Shown: positions 8,831 through 17,583, numbered from the stretch's first letter. The stretch is DNA of 51,353 bases from Xenococcaceae cyanobacterium MO_188.B32 (GCA_030065635.1 JASJDJ010000025.1:1-51353), one strand, 5' to 3'. Translations and numbers: made by a program. Notes: a model not told the origin generated them from the sequence alone.

Positions 8831-9367
8831 TTATTGACTTATAGCCGCTTTTTCTAGGAATTTTTCCATATCTACATAAAAATCCCCATCGTTATAAAAT
8901 CCAGAATCGTTTTCGCTAAGAACTATAGTTTGACCACCAACAGTACGACGGAAATCAATCAGTTTAATCAAGACTGTTTCTGGATTTGTTCCTGGCTTCA
9001 ATGTAATTAAAACATTATTGTTAGGGCATTCGCCACCACGGGTGTTGGCAACACAAAGTACTGGTTGATTATTCACAATTCCCGTACGAATGTATTTTAG
9101 GGTTCCGTTATCCAGAAAACGTTGAAATCTTTGGGATACTACTATACAACGATTTTTAGGAGTCCATTCATCTGAGTAAGTGCGAACCCAGTTAATGAGA
9201 TCGACTCTACCTCTAGGAGTATTAACAAAAGTGTTCCAATTACCGTTAAGTTGAGCGCAATAATAAGTATTACTTCGTATTTCGTTCGCTCGAGCATCAG
9301 TAATAGTAGCACCAAAAACTAATGCCAACCCAGCGAAGATCCCTGCTAATGATTTTTTGAGTGTCAT
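8831..9367 (-). CDS. COP23 domain protein
   Basis: The ATG at 9367 has AGGA six bases before it and opens a clear signal peptide (MTLKKSLAGIFAGLALVFG, cut near DARA). A GTG further upstream at 9421 is less likely. The mature part has the COP23 signature: paired Cys in YYCAQLNG and RCIVVSQRFQ, NGTLKYIRTG, QPVLCVANTRGGEC and ITLKPGTNPE. COP23 was described as a circadian-oscillating membrane-associated protein of cyanobacteria; its biochemical role is unknown. First gene of the operon with two proteases, which suggests it works with them, perhaps as inhibitor, substrate or chaperone (inference). Confidence 0.85.
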   Translation of the reverse strand: MTLKKSLAGIFAGLALVFGATITDARANEIRSNTYYCAQLNGNWNTFVNTPRGRVDLINWVRTYSDEWTPKNRCIVVSQRFQRFLDNGTLKYIRTGIVNNQPVLCVANTRGGECPNNNVLITLKPGTNPETVLIKLIDFRRTVGGQTIVLSENDSGFYNDGDFYVDMEKFLEKAAISQ

Positions 9368-9504
9368 AGTTGTCCTAAAATAATCATCTATACTATGCGA
9401 TGAGATTTCGCACAATGACAATTTTAACTAATGTCTATGTGATTATGGTCACTGTCAACTAAAAAATTAGCAAACCAAGTATAACTGTTTACTTTTGTAT
9501 TTGC

Positions 9505-11037
9505 CTACTCGAGCAAAAATTCCCGCACAACTTCTTCTACTGGTAAAGAGCGATCGTCTACTTGATAATTCATTTGTTGCATTGCTCCCGCAGAAATCGT
9601 GCCAGCGAGTTGAAAAATCGCTTCTTTAATTTGAGGATATTTAGTCAAGGTTTGTTGATTAAAGATGGGTACTGCCTCATAGGGAGGAAAATACCTTTTA
9701 TCGTCTTCTAAAACGACTAAATTAAGCATGGGAATTAAACCATCAGTAGAATTTCCTGCTACTAAATCGACTTGTTTAGCCACTAAAGCTTTATACATTA
9801 AACCCAAATCCATCTCTTGGGGGGGTCGCGCAAACTCTAAATCATAAGTCTTAGCTAAACCAGGATAACCATCTTCTCTAGCTAAAAATTCATAACCAAA
9901 ACCAGCTTGCCATTGGGGAGTATATTTAGCTGCCTCCGAAATAGTTTTTAGATTATATTTTTGGGCATCTTCACCGCGAATAACAATAGCAAAGGTATTT
10001 TCAAAACCTAAAGAATCTAATACTGCTAAATTAAATTTTTCTGTGTAAGCTTGTTTTACTTGTTGATGTACTATTTGAGGATTAGTAACTGCTTTTTGTT
10101 CGAGAATTGCGGTAAAAGCCGTACCTGTATATTCGACATAGCCATCAATTTCTCCCGCTTTAACTGCTTCATGACAGATAAAAGTTCCGCCTAAATTAAA
10201 ACGGCGCTCGACTTGAAGATTAGTTTCATTTTCAATTTGTTGGGCGAGAATTTCTCCTAGAATTATTTGTTCGGTAAAGTTCTTAGAACCGATAGTAATT
10301 TTTTCTTGACTAGTGCTAACCCAGGCAGTTTGTCGATAAAAAATTGTGCCAACCAGAGTTAGTAAGATTATTGCTAAAGGTAATATCCATTGCCAATTAA
10401 ATGCTTTTTCCGTTGCTTTCCTAGTACTCAGACTTCTCTCTAGCCAACTCAGTAATAAATCTGCACCCAAAGCAATAATGGCAGCAGGAATTGCCCCTGC
10501 TAAAATCAACTCATTATTAACCGTAGCAATACCGCGAAAAATAAATACGCCCAAACCTCCACCGCCAATAGCAGCAGCAATAGTCGCGATACCCACACAG
10601 ATCACTGTAGCGACTCTTACCCCTGCCAAAATGATACTCAGTGCCAGAGGAATTTCTACTTGCCAGAGTAATTGGCGATCGCTCATTCCCATGCCTCTAC
10701 CAGCTTCGATAATAGCTGGATCGACGCTTTTAATTCCCGTATAGGTATTGCTAATTAAAGGAAGTAAGGCATAAAGAGTTAAAGCGACAATGGCAGGAAT
10801 TTTACCAATACCACCCAACCAAGGCACAGAAATAAGAAAACCAAAGATAGCCAGACTAGGTATAGTTTGAATAGCATTGGCGATCGCTAAAATTGGTTTG
10901 GCTAGTTTCGGTTGACGAGTAATTAAGATACCTAAAGGAATACCAATAGAGATAGCAATGGCAATAGAAATGATAACGAGGATTAAATGTTCCCCTGTGT
11001 GTAGTAATATTTCTGATGCGTAGCGGGTAAGAAACAA
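9505..11037 (-). CDS. glycine betaine/choline ABC transporter, fused permease and binding protein
   Basis: A 510-residue fusion. Residues about 1-210 are an OpuAB/ProW-type permease with five or six membrane segments and the EAA-like loop IIEAGRGMGMSDRQLLWQVEIPLAL. A further membrane segment (about 217-235) leads to an OpuAC-type binding domain (about 245-510) starting KITIGSKNFTEQIILGEIL. It should import betaine, choline or a similar osmolyte with an ATPase encoded elsewhere; none is adjacent. The start is TTG at 11037; no ATG lies near and the ribosome site is weak. It fits with the salt-acclimation gene stpA 4 kb away. Substrate is inferred from family only. Confidence 0.87.
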   Translation of the reverse strand: MFLTRYASEILLHTGEHLILVIISIAIAISIGIPLGILITRQPKLAKPILAIANAIQTIPSLAIFGFLISVPWLGGIGKIPAIVALTLYALLPLISNTYTGIKSVDPAIIEAGRGMGMSDRQLLWQVEIPLALSIILAGVRVATVICVGIATIAAAIGGGGLGVFIFRGIATVNNELILAGAIPAAIIALGADLLLSWLERSLSTRKATEKAFNWQWILPLAIILLTLVGTIFYRQTAWVSTSQEKITIGSKNFTEQIILGEILAQQIENETNLQVERRFNLGGTFICHEAVKAGEIDGYVEYTGTAFTAILEQKAVTNPQIVHQQVKQAYTEKFNLAVLDSLGFENTFAIVIRGEDAQKYNLKTISEAAKYTPQWQAGFGYEFLAREDGYPGLAKTYDLEFARPPQEMDLGLMYKALVAKQVDLVAGNSTDGLIPMLNLVVLEDDKRYFPPYEAVPIFNQQTLTKYPQIKEAIFQLAGTISAGAMQQMNYQVDDRSLPVEEVVREFLLE

Positions 11038-11495
11038 ATTTCTCGAGATAATTTACTTTATTTACTTGAGATTGTATCGAAAGAGTTTAGTTTGCGCTTA
11101 AATTTTTTGGCTCTACCGAACCTGTGATGTAAAACTGTTAGAAACTAGTCATTAAAAGTCTTGCGCAGTAAGACTTTGAGTTCTTGATAGTTTGATTTTG
11201 TGTACTTTTTTCTCAAGCCGTTTGCAGATAAGCATTTAAGCTAAATTTAGCACCGTAAGTTCGGTAGAGCCAATTTTTTTAGATATTTTACTTTTTGGGT
11301 TATCCCAAAAACTAGTTGTTCGTGAACTGGCGTATGATATTCTCGAACATAACTTAAAAGAGGGTCGATTTTTTAACCGCGGAATGAGGCGATCGAGCTT
11401 TTCAAAGCGACTAACAAAACGATGGATCTAATTTCACTGATTAATAATTAAAAATTTATATTTTAAGTTTTAATCTTCTATAAAAAAAAATAAAT
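11038..11495. other. intergenic region with MITE-like element and gene relic
   Basis: It contains the 167-base inverted-repeat element (11107-11273). Beyond it, on the plus strand, an open stretch of about 50 codons ends at 11430 (reading VVRELAYDILEHNLKEG, then FFNRGMRRSSFSKRL). It has no start or known match and may be the tail of a decayed gene. Confidence 0.45.
11107..11273. mobile_element. MITE-like element with 15-bp terminal inverted repeats
   Basis: TTGGCTCTACCGAAC (11107-11121) is the exact reverse complement of GTTCGGTAGAGCCAA (11259-11273), with T-rich flanks continuing the symmetry. The interior is too short for a transposase. Ends beginning GGCTCT resemble ISL3-family insertion sequences, so this could be a deletion derivative of one (tentative). 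Confidence 0.65.
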
Positions 11496-12020
11496 ATGAA
11501 AATTTTAGTAATAATTTTACTTAGCCTGGGTTTGATAAGTAGTTGCAATTCGAGGAATAATAGCAATACATCTCCCAAAAGTCCTAAGAAAACTATCAAT
11601 TTTCCTGTCCCACTAAATGACTTACCTCTAATTAAAATTAATAGTAAAGAATACGGTTTTTATAACGCTTTTGATTATCAAATTGAAGAAATTATTCCCG
11701 ATACAGATACGATCGCTTTTAAAAGTTCTAGGCACAAATTTACTTTATGTCGTGCTAACAATAATTGGATTGTAGAAGAAATATCGCCATCGGAATCTAC
11801 AAATAATCTAGAATCGGGAGAATATAAAAATATTCAAATAGAAGGCAAACAATATCAATATAAAGTAAAACTCGATCTTGACTCACCGAGAGAAGCACGA
11901 CAAGCTATTTTTGAATTAATTACTCCCGAATCTTCTCAACCACAACAGCAAATAGTATACAATCTAGAACAAACCAAACAAGCACGGGCAGGAATAGAAT
12001 TAGGCGAACCTCAGGTTTAA
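11496..12020 (+). CDS. putative lipoprotein of unknown function
   Basis: 174 residues with a short hydrophobic N-terminus and lipobox LISSC (Cys17), followed by a Ser/Asn-rich spacer. The rest is a soluble domain with alternating beta-like segments (LIKINSKEYGFYNAF, HKFTLCRANNNWIVEEI). I do not recognise the family. It is probably a membrane-anchored periplasmic protein. The next gene begins 13 bases later, so the two are likely co-transcribed. Confidence 0.65.
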   Translation: MKILVIILLSLGLISSCNSRNNSNTSPKSPKKTINFPVPLNDLPLIKINSKEYGFYNAFDYQIEEIIPDTDTIAFKSSRHKFTLCRANNNWIVEEISPSESTNNLESGEYKNIQIEGKQYQYKVKLDLDSPREARQAIFELITPESSQPQQQIVYNLEQTKQARAGIELGEPQV

Positions 12021-12033
12021 ATATGAACCTGCA

Positions 12034-12441
12034 ATGACAGTAGAGTTAAGCGATAGAGGAGCAACTACATGGGATAAATACTATTATGACGATATCGAAC
12101 CTCCTGTATGGGAAGCACCATTATATTGGGCGGGAAGTAATTGGCATTGGGAAAATAACCAATTTGTTCGCGGTTTGGATGAAGTAGAATTAAATCTAGT
12201 CGGTGGTGGTGCCGTGGGAATTAGTTCTGGGCAACCCAATGATGATTATATCTACGATATGAATGCCCTGCGTGGCGATTTAGAATTATTAGAATTAACC
12301 AAAGACACTACTAAAGTCAAACATTATTCCGCCTGGGTAGAAGATAGTTTATTGCAACCATATCTTACTATTGTTCCCAGAGTGCGCCCTTCTGAATCTC
12401 AGCCTAATCCTTTACTAGAAATTGAATCTAAATTAGATTAA
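12034..12441 (+). CDS. hypothetical protein
   Basis: 135 residues, acidic and rich in Trp and Tyr (TTWDKYYYDDIEPPVWEAPLYW). No signal peptide or membrane segment is visible and no family is recognised. It follows the lipoprotein gene closely on the same strand and may share its transcript. The start ATG lies just after the previous stop and has no strong ribosome site, which suits coupled translation. Confidence 0.55.
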   Translation: MTVELSDRGATTWDKYYYDDIEPPVWEAPLYWAGSNWHWENNQFVRGLDEVELNLVGGGAVGISSGQPNDDYIYDMNALRGDLELLELTKDTTKVKHYSAWVEDSLLQPYLTIVPRVRPSESQPNPLLEIESKLD

Positions 12442-12448
12442 TTGGAAA

Positions 12449-12549
12449 TTAACAAAACCCCTAGATTAATCAAAACTAAAAGCTAAGAGCTAAGACCTAA
12501 GAGCTAAAAGCTATCACAATCGATATTTTTGATTCATGCAAGAGGTCTA
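12449..12549. repeat. dispersed repeat, short copy
   Basis: This stretch aligns with 19976-20229: shared words include AACAAAAC, AAGCTAAGAGCTAA, AGCTAAAAGC and a right end GCAAGAGGTCT/GAAAGAGGTCT. The other copy has about 150 extra GC-rich bases in the middle. This looks like the version without the insertion. Confidence 0.65.
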
Positions 12550-12909
12550 TTCATCATTATCATTTAAAAATATTTGATAGCCAATAAAGGCAATAATAGT
12601 AATTATGGCTATATGAGTAAGCCATACTCCTATCAACCAACCAAAGCGTACTAAACTGAATCCCACAACTACAAAACAAATAAATTGAATAAATTTAACA
12701 ATTTTTTTGCTTATTTTTTTTAGTTTATTTCCTGAATAATTGTGTTTTTCACTACGATGAAGAAGGGTTTCTGATTGAGAAATTTCTGGGTTTCTGTATT
12801 GTTGGTTAACTTCTATTTCTAGTTCTCTTAACCTAATTTCTCTTTCCTTTGCTTGTAGTTCTTCTTCTTTTCGTTTTGTCTGTTGCTCTCTATTATTACA
12901 TTCAGTCAT
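12547..12909 (-). CDS. small membrane protein with coiled-coil N-terminus
   Basis: 120 residues. Residues 5-37 are highly charged and heptad-like (REQQTKRKEEELQAKEREIR), predicted coiled coil. A basic patch (KLKKISKKIVK) leads into two hydrophobic segments (about 72-90 and 93-113). The tail NDNDE is acidic. The family is not recognised. It sits alone between the dispersed repeat and a terminator hairpin. Confidence 0.6.
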   Translation of the reverse strand: MTECNNREQQTKRKEEELQAKEREIRLRELEIEVNQQYRNPEISQSETLLHRSEKHNYSGNKLKKISKKIVKFIQFICFVVVGFSLVRFGWLIGVWLTHIAIITIIAFIGYQIFLNDNDE

Positions 12910-12989
12910 AATTAATTATTAACTAGTAGTAATTGGTTTTATCATTAAAATTACCCAATAACTGTTTGCCGTAACACACAATACGAATA

Positions 12990-13023
12990 AAAAGCGATCG
13001 CGCAACGAAAAGGATCGCTTTTT
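12990..13023. terminator. rho-independent terminator
   Basis: AAAAGCGATC (12990-12999) pairs with GATCGCTTTT (13013-13022) around a 13-nt loop, with T runs on both strands. It lies 23 bases past the stop of the DUF3153 lipoprotein gene on the minus strand. Confidence 0.75.
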
Positions 13024-13045
13024 CTTGACAACTTTTATTTCACAA

Positions 13046-13849
13046 TCAAACAGATTGAGTTTTGCTCGAATCGATCCCAGGGAAATGCTTATATTTTAAA
13101 TAAAAGCCCGCGATCGACAACATAATAATAACGGCTGTACCAATACCTAAAGGACTAAGAAGCCAAACAACGGCTTCAATATGATTAATTTGCCCTGGTT
13201 GTAGTTGCCAAATAAGTTTTCCTGGAGTGTTTTTAATAGGATCGAGACGATTACTACCTTGAAGACTACGAGCAATCCAAGGAGCGTTTAACTGAAAAGT
13301 TAGATTGGCAAAAGAATTAGGAGTAACAACAATTTTACTTTGATTATCAATAGCTCCTAAAGTCCTTAGATCGACAGTTAAATTAATATAATTTCGTTCA
13401 AACAACAGTAAATTACTTTGTCGTAAAGACATCTGAGAATTGATTGAAGCCAAATCAGTGCTTTCTGTTAGCGATGAAGAAGCGTTAGGAGAAGAGTCGC
13501 CATAGAAAAATTGATTAAACTTCTCAACTAATTCTTTACCATTAGTAAAAGGAATAATAACCGCTAGTTCTTCTGAAGAAATGCGTTGTGCTTTTCCGCG
13601 CAGTTGATACGCTCTATCTTCAATACTCTTAAACCATTGTTTAGTTGCCGAGCGATCTAATTCAGCTAACTCTTCGCCAATTTGAATATGTTGAGCAATA
13701 GTACCCTCGTAAGGACTATCAAAAGTAATTCCTACGTCATAATCTACACAACCAGTCAGTAAAGTCAAAAGACAGAGAATAAAAGGTAATAAGTAAAAAA
13801 TTGGCTTTTTTCTCGTTACGCTTTGATATTTAGTTTCCTTTTGGTTCAT
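13046..13849 (-). CDS. DUF3153 family lipoprotein
   Basis: 267 residues from ATG 13849, chosen for the GGAGG site seven bases before it; a TTG lies 12 bases further up. After a basic N-terminus comes a hydrophobic stretch ending in the lipobox LLTGC, then CVDYDVGITFDSPYEGTI, typical of the cyanobacterial DUF3153 family. A single membrane segment near the C-terminus (LGIGTAVIIMLSIAGFYL) precedes a short cytoplasmic tail. Function is unknown. It lies downstream of the TldE-like gene, separated by a palindromic repeat. Confidence 0.75.
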   Translation of the reverse strand: MNQKETKYQSVTRKKPIFYLLPFILCLLTLLTGCVDYDVGITFDSPYEGTIAQHIQIGEELAELDRSATKQWFKSIEDRAYQLRGKAQRISSEELAVIIPFTNGKELVEKFNQFFYGDSSPNASSSLTESTDLASINSQMSLRQSNLLLFERNYINLTVDLRTLGAIDNQSKIVVTPNSFANLTFQLNAPWIARSLQGSNRLDPIKNTPGKLIWQLQPGQINHIEAVVWLLSPLGIGTAVIIMLSIAGFYLKYKHFPGIDSSKTQSV

Positions 13850-13913
13850 ATTTCCTCCCAACTTTTGACTAATTCGATCGATTTCTTCTTGCTGTGTTAA
13901 CTAACAACTGTAC

Positions 13914-13933
13914 GGGCGAAGGACCGTTCGCCC
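13914..13933. repeat. palindromic repeat between DUF3153 and TldE-like genes
   Basis: GGGCGAA (13914-13920) and TTCGCCC (13927-13933) form a small hairpin flanked by TAC on the left and CTAC on the right. It is a degenerate copy of the perfect palindrome at 15260-15279, on the other side of the same gene. Confidence 0.6.
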
Positions 13934-13947
13934 CTACCGACTAATTA

Positions 13948-15246
13948 CTATTTAGAAGCAACTCCTAACCGAGCAAATAAAAGGTGGGGAATATAGGCTC
14001 CGCCACCTACCCAATCTACCTCATGACTTAAATCTACCAGGTTATTGAAAGCATCAAAGATATTTCCTGCTACCATTGTATTTTTAAGACGACCAACAAT
14101 TTCTCCATTTTCGACTTTGTAACCCAAGTCTAGATTGACAGAAAATTCTCCTGCTAGTTGATTGGATTGTCCCGCACCTAAAACTTGGTCGACTATTACA
14201 CCTTCTTTCATACCAGCGATAAGGTCATCGATCGAAGTTGAGCCGGGGGTAACACACATATTAACTACGCTAGGATTGGGACGAGATAAACCACCCCTAA
14301 AGCCGTTACCTGTAGATTGCCTATTGGCGCGGGCAGCCCAAAGTAAATCCCAGTAAAACTGTTTGATTGTTCCTCGATCGATAAATATTTTTTGACTGGT
14401 AGGAATACCTTCATCATCAAAATCACAAGCATTGACACCCAATTGAGGGTCTTCTTTAATAGTTAACCTGCGATCGAACACTTGTTGTTCTAGTTTATCT
14501 GCTAAGGGGGAAGCTTTTTGCAGTACGGCTTGACCAGAAAGAATAGTTCTAAAGAGACTACCAAGGGTAAAAGCTGCTGCTGTAGGCGTAAACAGTACGG
14601 GATAAGAACCACTAGCAATAGTAGCTGTTTTCTCTGCTCTCTGATATTTTTCGAGTAACTTCTGTAATAGATGGTCTGGTTGAGGTTTACCATCTTGAGT
14701 TACCTCAAAGGTGAAAGCTTGCAGAAAATCTTCTCCCCGTACTAAGTTCCCGGAAAGACTGCTACTGACGGTATGTTTTTGGCGTTCGGCAAAAGCACCC
14801 GTTGTAGTTGCTAATTCTACCCTGCTAGAGCGAACGCTAAAATTAACATCGACTAAGATATCAGCATTGTATTCATGGACTTGTTCGATTAATCGATCGC
14901 CCATCTGTACTAATTCTTCCGTAGACGGAGATGAATAATTAGTTTCTTGACTGATAATATTAGTATCTTTTGCCAAGCTAAATTCGACAGGATCGCCGAT
15001 AGTTGCTGTAGCCAAGGCTGCATCGAGCAATTCTTCTAAGCGAGTGAGATCGGTAGAACTAGCAAATCCTAGCTTACCATCGGCAATGACTCTGAGGGCA
15101 ATTCCTTCTGTTGCTTTGGTTTGTAAAGATTTTAGACGGTTATTAGCAAATTCGATGGGTGTGTCTTGACTAGCTTGGTAGTAAACTTCGGCTTCTACAC
15201 CGCGACTGCGGGCTAAATCGATTAGTTGTGAGATAGTTTGATTCAT
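13948..15246 (-). CDS. pmbA: TldD/PmbA (TldE-like) family protein
   Basis: 432 residues, full length for the family. The N-terminal half starts ISQLIDLARSRGVEAEVYYQ, and the C-terminal half has the conserved GAGQSNQLAGEFSVNLDLGY and NTMVAGNIFDAFNNL segments. No HExxxH zinc motif is present, so this is the TldE/PmbA-type subunit, which partners catalytic TldD in proteolytic processing of peptides such as modified-peptide precursors. A tldD gene is not in the window. ATG start. Palindromic repeats flank the gene on both sides. Confidence 0.85.
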   Translation of the reverse strand: MNQTISQLIDLARSRGVEAEVYYQASQDTPIEFANNRLKSLQTKATEGIALRVIADGKLGFASSTDLTRLEELLDAALATATIGDPVEFSLAKDTNIISQETNYSSPSTEELVQMGDRLIEQVHEYNADILVDVNFSVRSSRVELATTTGAFAERQKHTVSSSLSGNLVRGEDFLQAFTFEVTQDGKPQPDHLLQKLLEKYQRAEKTATIASGSYPVLFTPTAAAFTLGSLFRTILSGQAVLQKASPLADKLEQQVFDRRLTIKEDPQLGVNACDFDDEGIPTSQKIFIDRGTIKQFYWDLLWAARANRQSTGNGFRGGLSRPNPSVVNMCVTPGSTSIDDLIAGMKEGVIVDQVLGAGQSNQLAGEFSVNLDLGYKVENGEIVGRLKNTMVAGNIFDAFNNLVDLSHEVDWVGGGAYIPHLLFARLGVASK

Positions 15247-15259
15247 CGGTTATCGTTAG

Positions 15260-15279
15260 GGGCGAACGGCCGTTCGCCC
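15260..15279. repeat. perfect 20-bp palindrome
   Basis: GGGCGAACGGCCGTTCGCCC lies 14 bases upstream of the TldE-like gene, flanked by TAG and GTAC. It belongs to a family of short palindromic intergenic repeats; see 13914-13933 and the related GCAGTTCGCGAACTGC at 17936. Confidence 0.75.
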
Positions 15280-15327
15280 GTACAAGGATCGGGAGTCTCG
15301 GGGCGGTTCGCAAACCATCCCTATGGA

Positions 15328-17583
15328 TTATTCTTCTTCTAAATCTGCATTACTGGCTTCGCTACCACCACCAACAGTTACTAAGTCTATTTGCTGACGA
15401 TAGTAGTCTACACTTTTTACTTCGACTTCAACGCGATCGCCTAAACGATAGGCAATCCGATTTTTTCTGCCTACCAGACAGCTATGACGGGAACGATATT
15501 CATACCAGTCATCTTTGAGAGAACTAACGTGAACTAATCCTTCGACTAGTAGGTCTTCTATTTCGACAAAAAAGCCGTAGGATTGTACCCCTGTAATCAG
15601 ACCTTCAAAAATTTTACCCGTACGCTCTTTCATTTTCTCGGCTTTTCTCAACCCTTCTAGGTCTTTTTCGGCATCTTCTGCTAGTTTTTCTTTATCGTTG
15701 AGATGAGAAATAACCTTATGCAGTTCTTCTTCCATTTCGTTGTGCATTGCTGGAGGTAAAACACTCCAGTTAATTTGTCCGTGACAACTACTACTATGGA
15801 GGTCAACCCCGTTCTTGACTCGACTATGACGGCGGTCTCTTCCCTCAGCGAATACTGCTTTTAATATTCTCTGGACTAATAAATCTGCATAGCGTTGTCC
15901 GGGGGATAGACAGTGAGTATAACCGTTATCGTAAGCTAGCCCAAAATGAGAACCTGGCTTAGTCGTATATTTAACTGGTTTAAAAGTACCCTGGAGTAAA
16001 TAGTTGAGAACTAGGTTTTCTGGAGATGTGGCAAATTTTTGGGTTAATTGTTGATAATCTTGAGGACGAATCTCTGCTTCTGGGTCTAAATCTAGGTCTA
16101 ATTTGAGATTATTACCTAGTTTGAGTAAGTCTTCTAATTCTTCTACATCTGGTTCTGGTTGAGTACAGTATATACCCGGTACACCCAAAGCTTGAAGATG
16201 ATCGGCGACTGCTTTACCAACTAAGACCGTCAATTCAGTTAAGAGAGAATTCACGGGCAATGCCGAAGCAGCTAAAATTACTCCTAGTCGACCTTCATCT
16301 TTATAAAGACTGGATATTTCTGGGGTAGCAATTTCAAAACCGCCTCTTTGAATTCTTTGTGCTTTAACTAGAGGACTGAGGGTAAAGAATAAGTCATTGA
16401 GTAGATCGACAGCAGCAGCAATTTTTTTGTCTTTTTGGTCTTGTTCTCCCAGTAATGACTGTACTTGTTGGTAAGTAAAATGATGGTCTACTTTAACCAC
16501 CGAAGGTTGAATACTGTACTCTACCACCGAACCCAATTCATCAATGGTTATTAAGACTGAGATAGTTAAACGGTCTTTTCCTTTTACTAAAGAACAACAG
16601 TCACTTACCTCTTCTGGTAACATGGGCAAGATTTTTTTGCGTAAATTAATTCCCGTTCCTCGTTTTTTGGCTGCGCGGTCTAGGGGGGAATCCATCTCTA
16701 TATAGTGAGCTACATCGGTAATATGCATTCCTAACTGCCAATGCCCTGCCTCGGTTTTTTCTAAAGTCAAAGCATTATCTACCCAGCTATTCATCCCCGA
16801 CTCGAATTCTGGTTCGATCGCAATAGTGAGTTTTTTCCTCAAATCTAAACGTTTTTTTATCTCCGCAGCAGGAATTTTACTAGTTAAACTTTTGGCAGCT
16901 TTGAGGGCAGACTCAGCAAAGTTTTGTACTAGGTCGTGTTTACAAGAGACAATATCCACATCGGAGGCTTCTTCGGCATCGCTACCCAAAACTCTAGTTA
17001 CTTTACCGAGAGGAGGAAGTTGTCCGATAGGATAGCGGACTACAGAAACATGAACGAGATGATCTACTGCTTTGTCTAAGTCTTGTCCATTTTGTTTTAA
17101 ATTCAGTTCAAACAGAAGACGATCGTCTAGGGGAACGGCACGATATTTATCTTCTACTTCGGTAACTGTGGCGAGTAAGGAAGGATTGGCTCTTTCTAAG
17201 ATTAATTTAACTTCACCTTCAGGAGAGCGACGACGACTACCTTCTTTAATAATTTTGACTAAAACGCGATCGCCATTCCAAGCATTACTTAAATGACTTT
17301 CTCGTACATAGATATCGTCAGCATTTTCTTCATCTTGAATGGCAAAGCAAAACCCTTTACTCGAACAACGCAGCTTGGCTTCTACTACCTCTTCTTCATA
17401 AATTCTACGGTATTTGCCTCTTTCTTTGAGCAGAACCCCAATTTTTTCGAGAATGTCCAGAGCAATTTGTAACTTTTCAATATTTTCCTCGTCTTCACAA
17501 CCTAATTTTTTTTCTAGGTTTTTGCCAGCAACCAGTTTATCATCCACAAACTGACTTAGTAGTGTAGCGATCGAAAATTCCAT
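15328..17583 (-). CDS. RNase II/R-family (RNB domain) protein with altered active site
   Basis: 751 residues. N-terminal helical region (1-60), cold-shock-like OB fold (about 65-130), RNB domain (about 245-600) and a C-terminal S1 domain (about 654-735; IFEGLITGVQSYGFFVEI). The family is 3'-5' exoribonuclease. Aligned by eye to E. coli RNase II, the catalytic DMDDAL reads WVDNAL (267-272), keeping only one of the paired acids, and TSPIRKY reads LSPGQRY (559-565), losing the catalytic Arg. Fold motifs such as ITDVAHYI and LPMLPEEVSD are intact. It may be a weak nuclease or an RNA-binding regulator. The same replacements may be general for this cyanobacterial type. The ATG lies at the 5' edge of a 418-base gap. 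Confidence 0.85.
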   Translation of the reverse strand: MEFSIATLLSQFVDDKLVAGKNLEKKLGCEDEENIEKLQIALDILEKIGVLLKERGKYRRIYEEEVVEAKLRCSSKGFCFAIQDEENADDIYVRESHLSNAWNGDRVLVKIIKEGSRRRSPEGEVKLILERANPSLLATVTEVEDKYRAVPLDDRLLFELNLKQNGQDLDKAVDHLVHVSVVRYPIGQLPPLGKVTRVLGSDAEEASDVDIVSCKHDLVQNFAESALKAAKSLTSKIPAAEIKKRLDLRKKLTIAIEPEFESGMNSWVDNALTLEKTEAGHWQLGMHITDVAHYIEMDSPLDRAAKKRGTGINLRKKILPMLPEEVSDCCSLVKGKDRLTISVLITIDELGSVVEYSIQPSVVKVDHHFTYQQVQSLLGEQDQKDKKIAAAVDLLNDLFFTLSPLVKAQRIQRGGFEIATPEISSLYKDEGRLGVILAASALPVNSLLTELTVLVGKAVADHLQALGVPGIYCTQPEPDVEELEDLLKLGNNLKLDLDLDPEAEIRPQDYQQLTQKFATSPENLVLNYLLQGTFKPVKYTTKPGSHFGLAYDNGYTHCLSPGQRYADLLVQRILKAVFAEGRDRRHSRVKNGVDLHSSSCHGQINWSVLPPAMHNEMEEELHKVISHLNDKEKLAEDAEKDLEGLRKAEKMKERTGKIFEGLITGVQSYGFFVEIEDLLVEGLVHVSSLKDDWYEYRSRHSCLVGRKNRIAYRLGDRVEVEVKSVDYYRQQIDLVTVGGGSEASNADLEEE

